NCBI RefSeq assembly: GCF_009720385.1
Contig: NZ_ML769302.1
Location: forward strand, 466,927-530,926
Direction: 5' to 3'
Origin: Catellatospora vulcania
GTDB lineage: Bacteria; Actinomycetota; Actinomycetes; Mycobacteriales; Micromonosporaceae
DNA: 64,000 nucleotides
How positions within the stretch are numbered: the first letter of the stretch is position 1; each line of letters begins with the position of its first letter. The notes beneath the pieces are model-generated. The model was not told where the DNA came from. It did not search any database and saw nothing but the letters and a program-made list of their open reading frames with translations. Positions 63,176-64,000 of the stretch are shown here, piece after piece. The position numbers were made by a program, and so were the translations under genes.

Positions 63176-63849
63176 CCTCCCGGCCCTGTGTACGGCCGTC
63201 AGCCGGTGTCCAGCCGTCGCCAGGTCCCCCTCGTCAGACCGGCTCGACCTGTCAGATCCCAGCCGATCATCGGGCGAACCAGGTCGGGGTGGGCGGCTCG
63301 GCGGCGGAGGTCTCCACCACCTTCCAGGCCCATCGCCGGCTCCTGTCACGGCTAAGAACCGGTCTCCCCGGCGGAGGTCGCAGGAACACAGACTCGGCCT
63401 GCCACACCTGGGCTTAGACCGACGTCTCCAGCCGCTTTCTATCCCTGGCCTGCGGGCGGTCCTGCTCCAGGGCAACGGGGTCAACCGGACCGCGCGCCAG
63501 GGGCGCGGTGAACTCCGTGCTCTCCAGCGTTCGGTTTGCGCGGTGGCACCTGCCGCCTCGGCTTCCGCCTCGTCCCTGACCCGCTCCGTGCGCCTGCCAC
63601 GCTTAATCACCCGACTTGCCCGGCGCATGGGCGTATTCGCGGTCAAGATAAGTCCATCTGCCAGGCAAGTCGGTAGACCTTGGGTGACGGTAGCCGCCCG
63701 ACGGGAACCCGGGCTGCGGGCAGACGCAGCCGAGAGCCCACCGGAGGCCGATGGCAGTCTGCGCCTGGCCTCGGATCCAGCCCCCACACCCGAGTCAGGC
63801 GAGCCGCCGGCATGCCGCCGCCACTCTGGCGAAACCTCGACACCACAAC
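63176..63849. other. Gene-free region with palindromic element D
   Basis: No reading frame looks like a protein on either strand; the open frames present are low-complexity Arg/Pro/Ser-rich. The only structure noticed is the element at 63605-63681. In related genomes parB follows this region, so this may be its far upstream sequence. Confidence 0.5.
63605..63681 (+). repeat. Dispersed 77-nt palindromic element, copy D
   Basis: It starts AATCACCCGACTTGCCCGGC, has the GGGCGTATTCGC and TCAAGATAAG centre, and ends GCCAGGCAAGTCGGTAGACCTT. This copy is more diverged on the right but keeps CCGACTTGCC and GGCAAGTCGG in full. Confidence 0.82.
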
Positions 63850-64000
63850 GGAGCCGGGGAGCCGGGGAGCCGGGGAGCCGGGGAGCCGGGGAGCCGGGGA
63901 GCCGGGGAGCCGGGGAGCCGGGGAGCCGGGGAGCCGGGGAGCCGGGGAGCCGGGGAGCCGGGGAGCCGGGGAGCCGGGGAGCCGGGGAGCCGGGGAGCCG
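63850..64000. repeat. 8-bp tandem repeat array, truncated by the window edge
   Basis: The unit GGAGCCGG repeats without error for 151 bases (nearly 19 copies) to the last base of the window. Each unit brings a GGGG run, so four adjacent units meet the usual G-quadruplex pattern. Since the array runs to the end, its true length is unknown. Confidence 0.95.

Noticed and set aside
62966..63787. 273-codon open frame on the minus strand in the parS region
   Set aside because: It runs through a parS site, DnaA boxes and a palindromic repeat, has no domain and is Arg/Pro/Ser-rich; I treat the region as non-coding.
63850..64000. Possible CRISPR array
   Set aside because: The repeat unit is 8 bp with no spacers and there is no cas gene; it is a simple tandem repeat.

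Overview
The window is high-GC DNA with the gene content and order of the origin-proximal core of a filamentous or related actinobacterium. Gene neighbourhoods, GTG/TTG starts and short intergenic hairpins resemble Micromonosporaceae (Micromonospora, Actinoplanes or Catellatospora type), but the family is an inference because no rRNA is present. There is no rRNA, tRNA, CRISPR array, prophage or transposase gene that I can support.

Layout. 1-5100 (minus strand): a Tad/Flp pilus locus (cpaF end, cpaE, cpaB, TadG-like, TadE-like, Flp pilin, prepilin peptidase). 5155-14978: small membrane proteins, two GT87-like mannosyltransferases, a molybdenum cofactor block (moaE-moeA-moaCB fusion) and a GGDEF-EAL cyclic-di-GMP protein. 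14985-16112: a two-subunit fluoride channel operon (crcB2-DUF190-crcB1). 16129-23397: replicative helicase dnaB, interrupted in its P-loop by a large intein, and the rpsF-ssb-rpsR-rplI operon, with a VWA lipoprotein between. 23871-35684: envelope and secreted proteins (an anchored Ser/Pro-rich protein, two multi-spanning membrane proteins, a 1348-residue transglycosylase-SGNH fusion, a DUF2690 protein), endonuclease IV and a SARP regulator. 35908-41314: class A PBP, DUF5318, PadR and ino1. 41503-46254: two tandem DUF6584 paralogues, NfeD-flotillin and an MFS exporter. 46458-62785: the conserved cca / murJ / pseudokinase / sigM / anti-sigma / trxB / trxA / cwlM block, then a GNAT protein, a PLP aminotransferase, a D-Ala-D-Ala-ligase-like enzyme and a HIT-like protein. 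62786-64000: a gene-free stretch with two parS palindromes, several DnaA-box-like sites and an 8-bp tandem array cut by the window edge.

The parts fit together as cell-envelope biogenesis (PBP, MurJ, CwlM, Ddl, ino1, mannosyltransferases), redox homeostasis (sigM, trxB, trxA with a SigR-type promoter) and chromosome replication and segregation (dnaB, ssb, parS).

The most unusual signals are: (1) a class-3-type DnaB intein with a LAGLIDADG endonuclease and an internal eight-cysteine zinc-finger-like insert; (2) a dispersed family of four 76-77 nt palindromic elements at 13815, 23606, 46316 and 63605, all in the same orientation, one of them inside a coding sequence in frame; (3) the parS/DnaA-box region ending in a G-rich 8-bp tandem repeat; and (4) the multidomain exoenzyme at 29730-33776.
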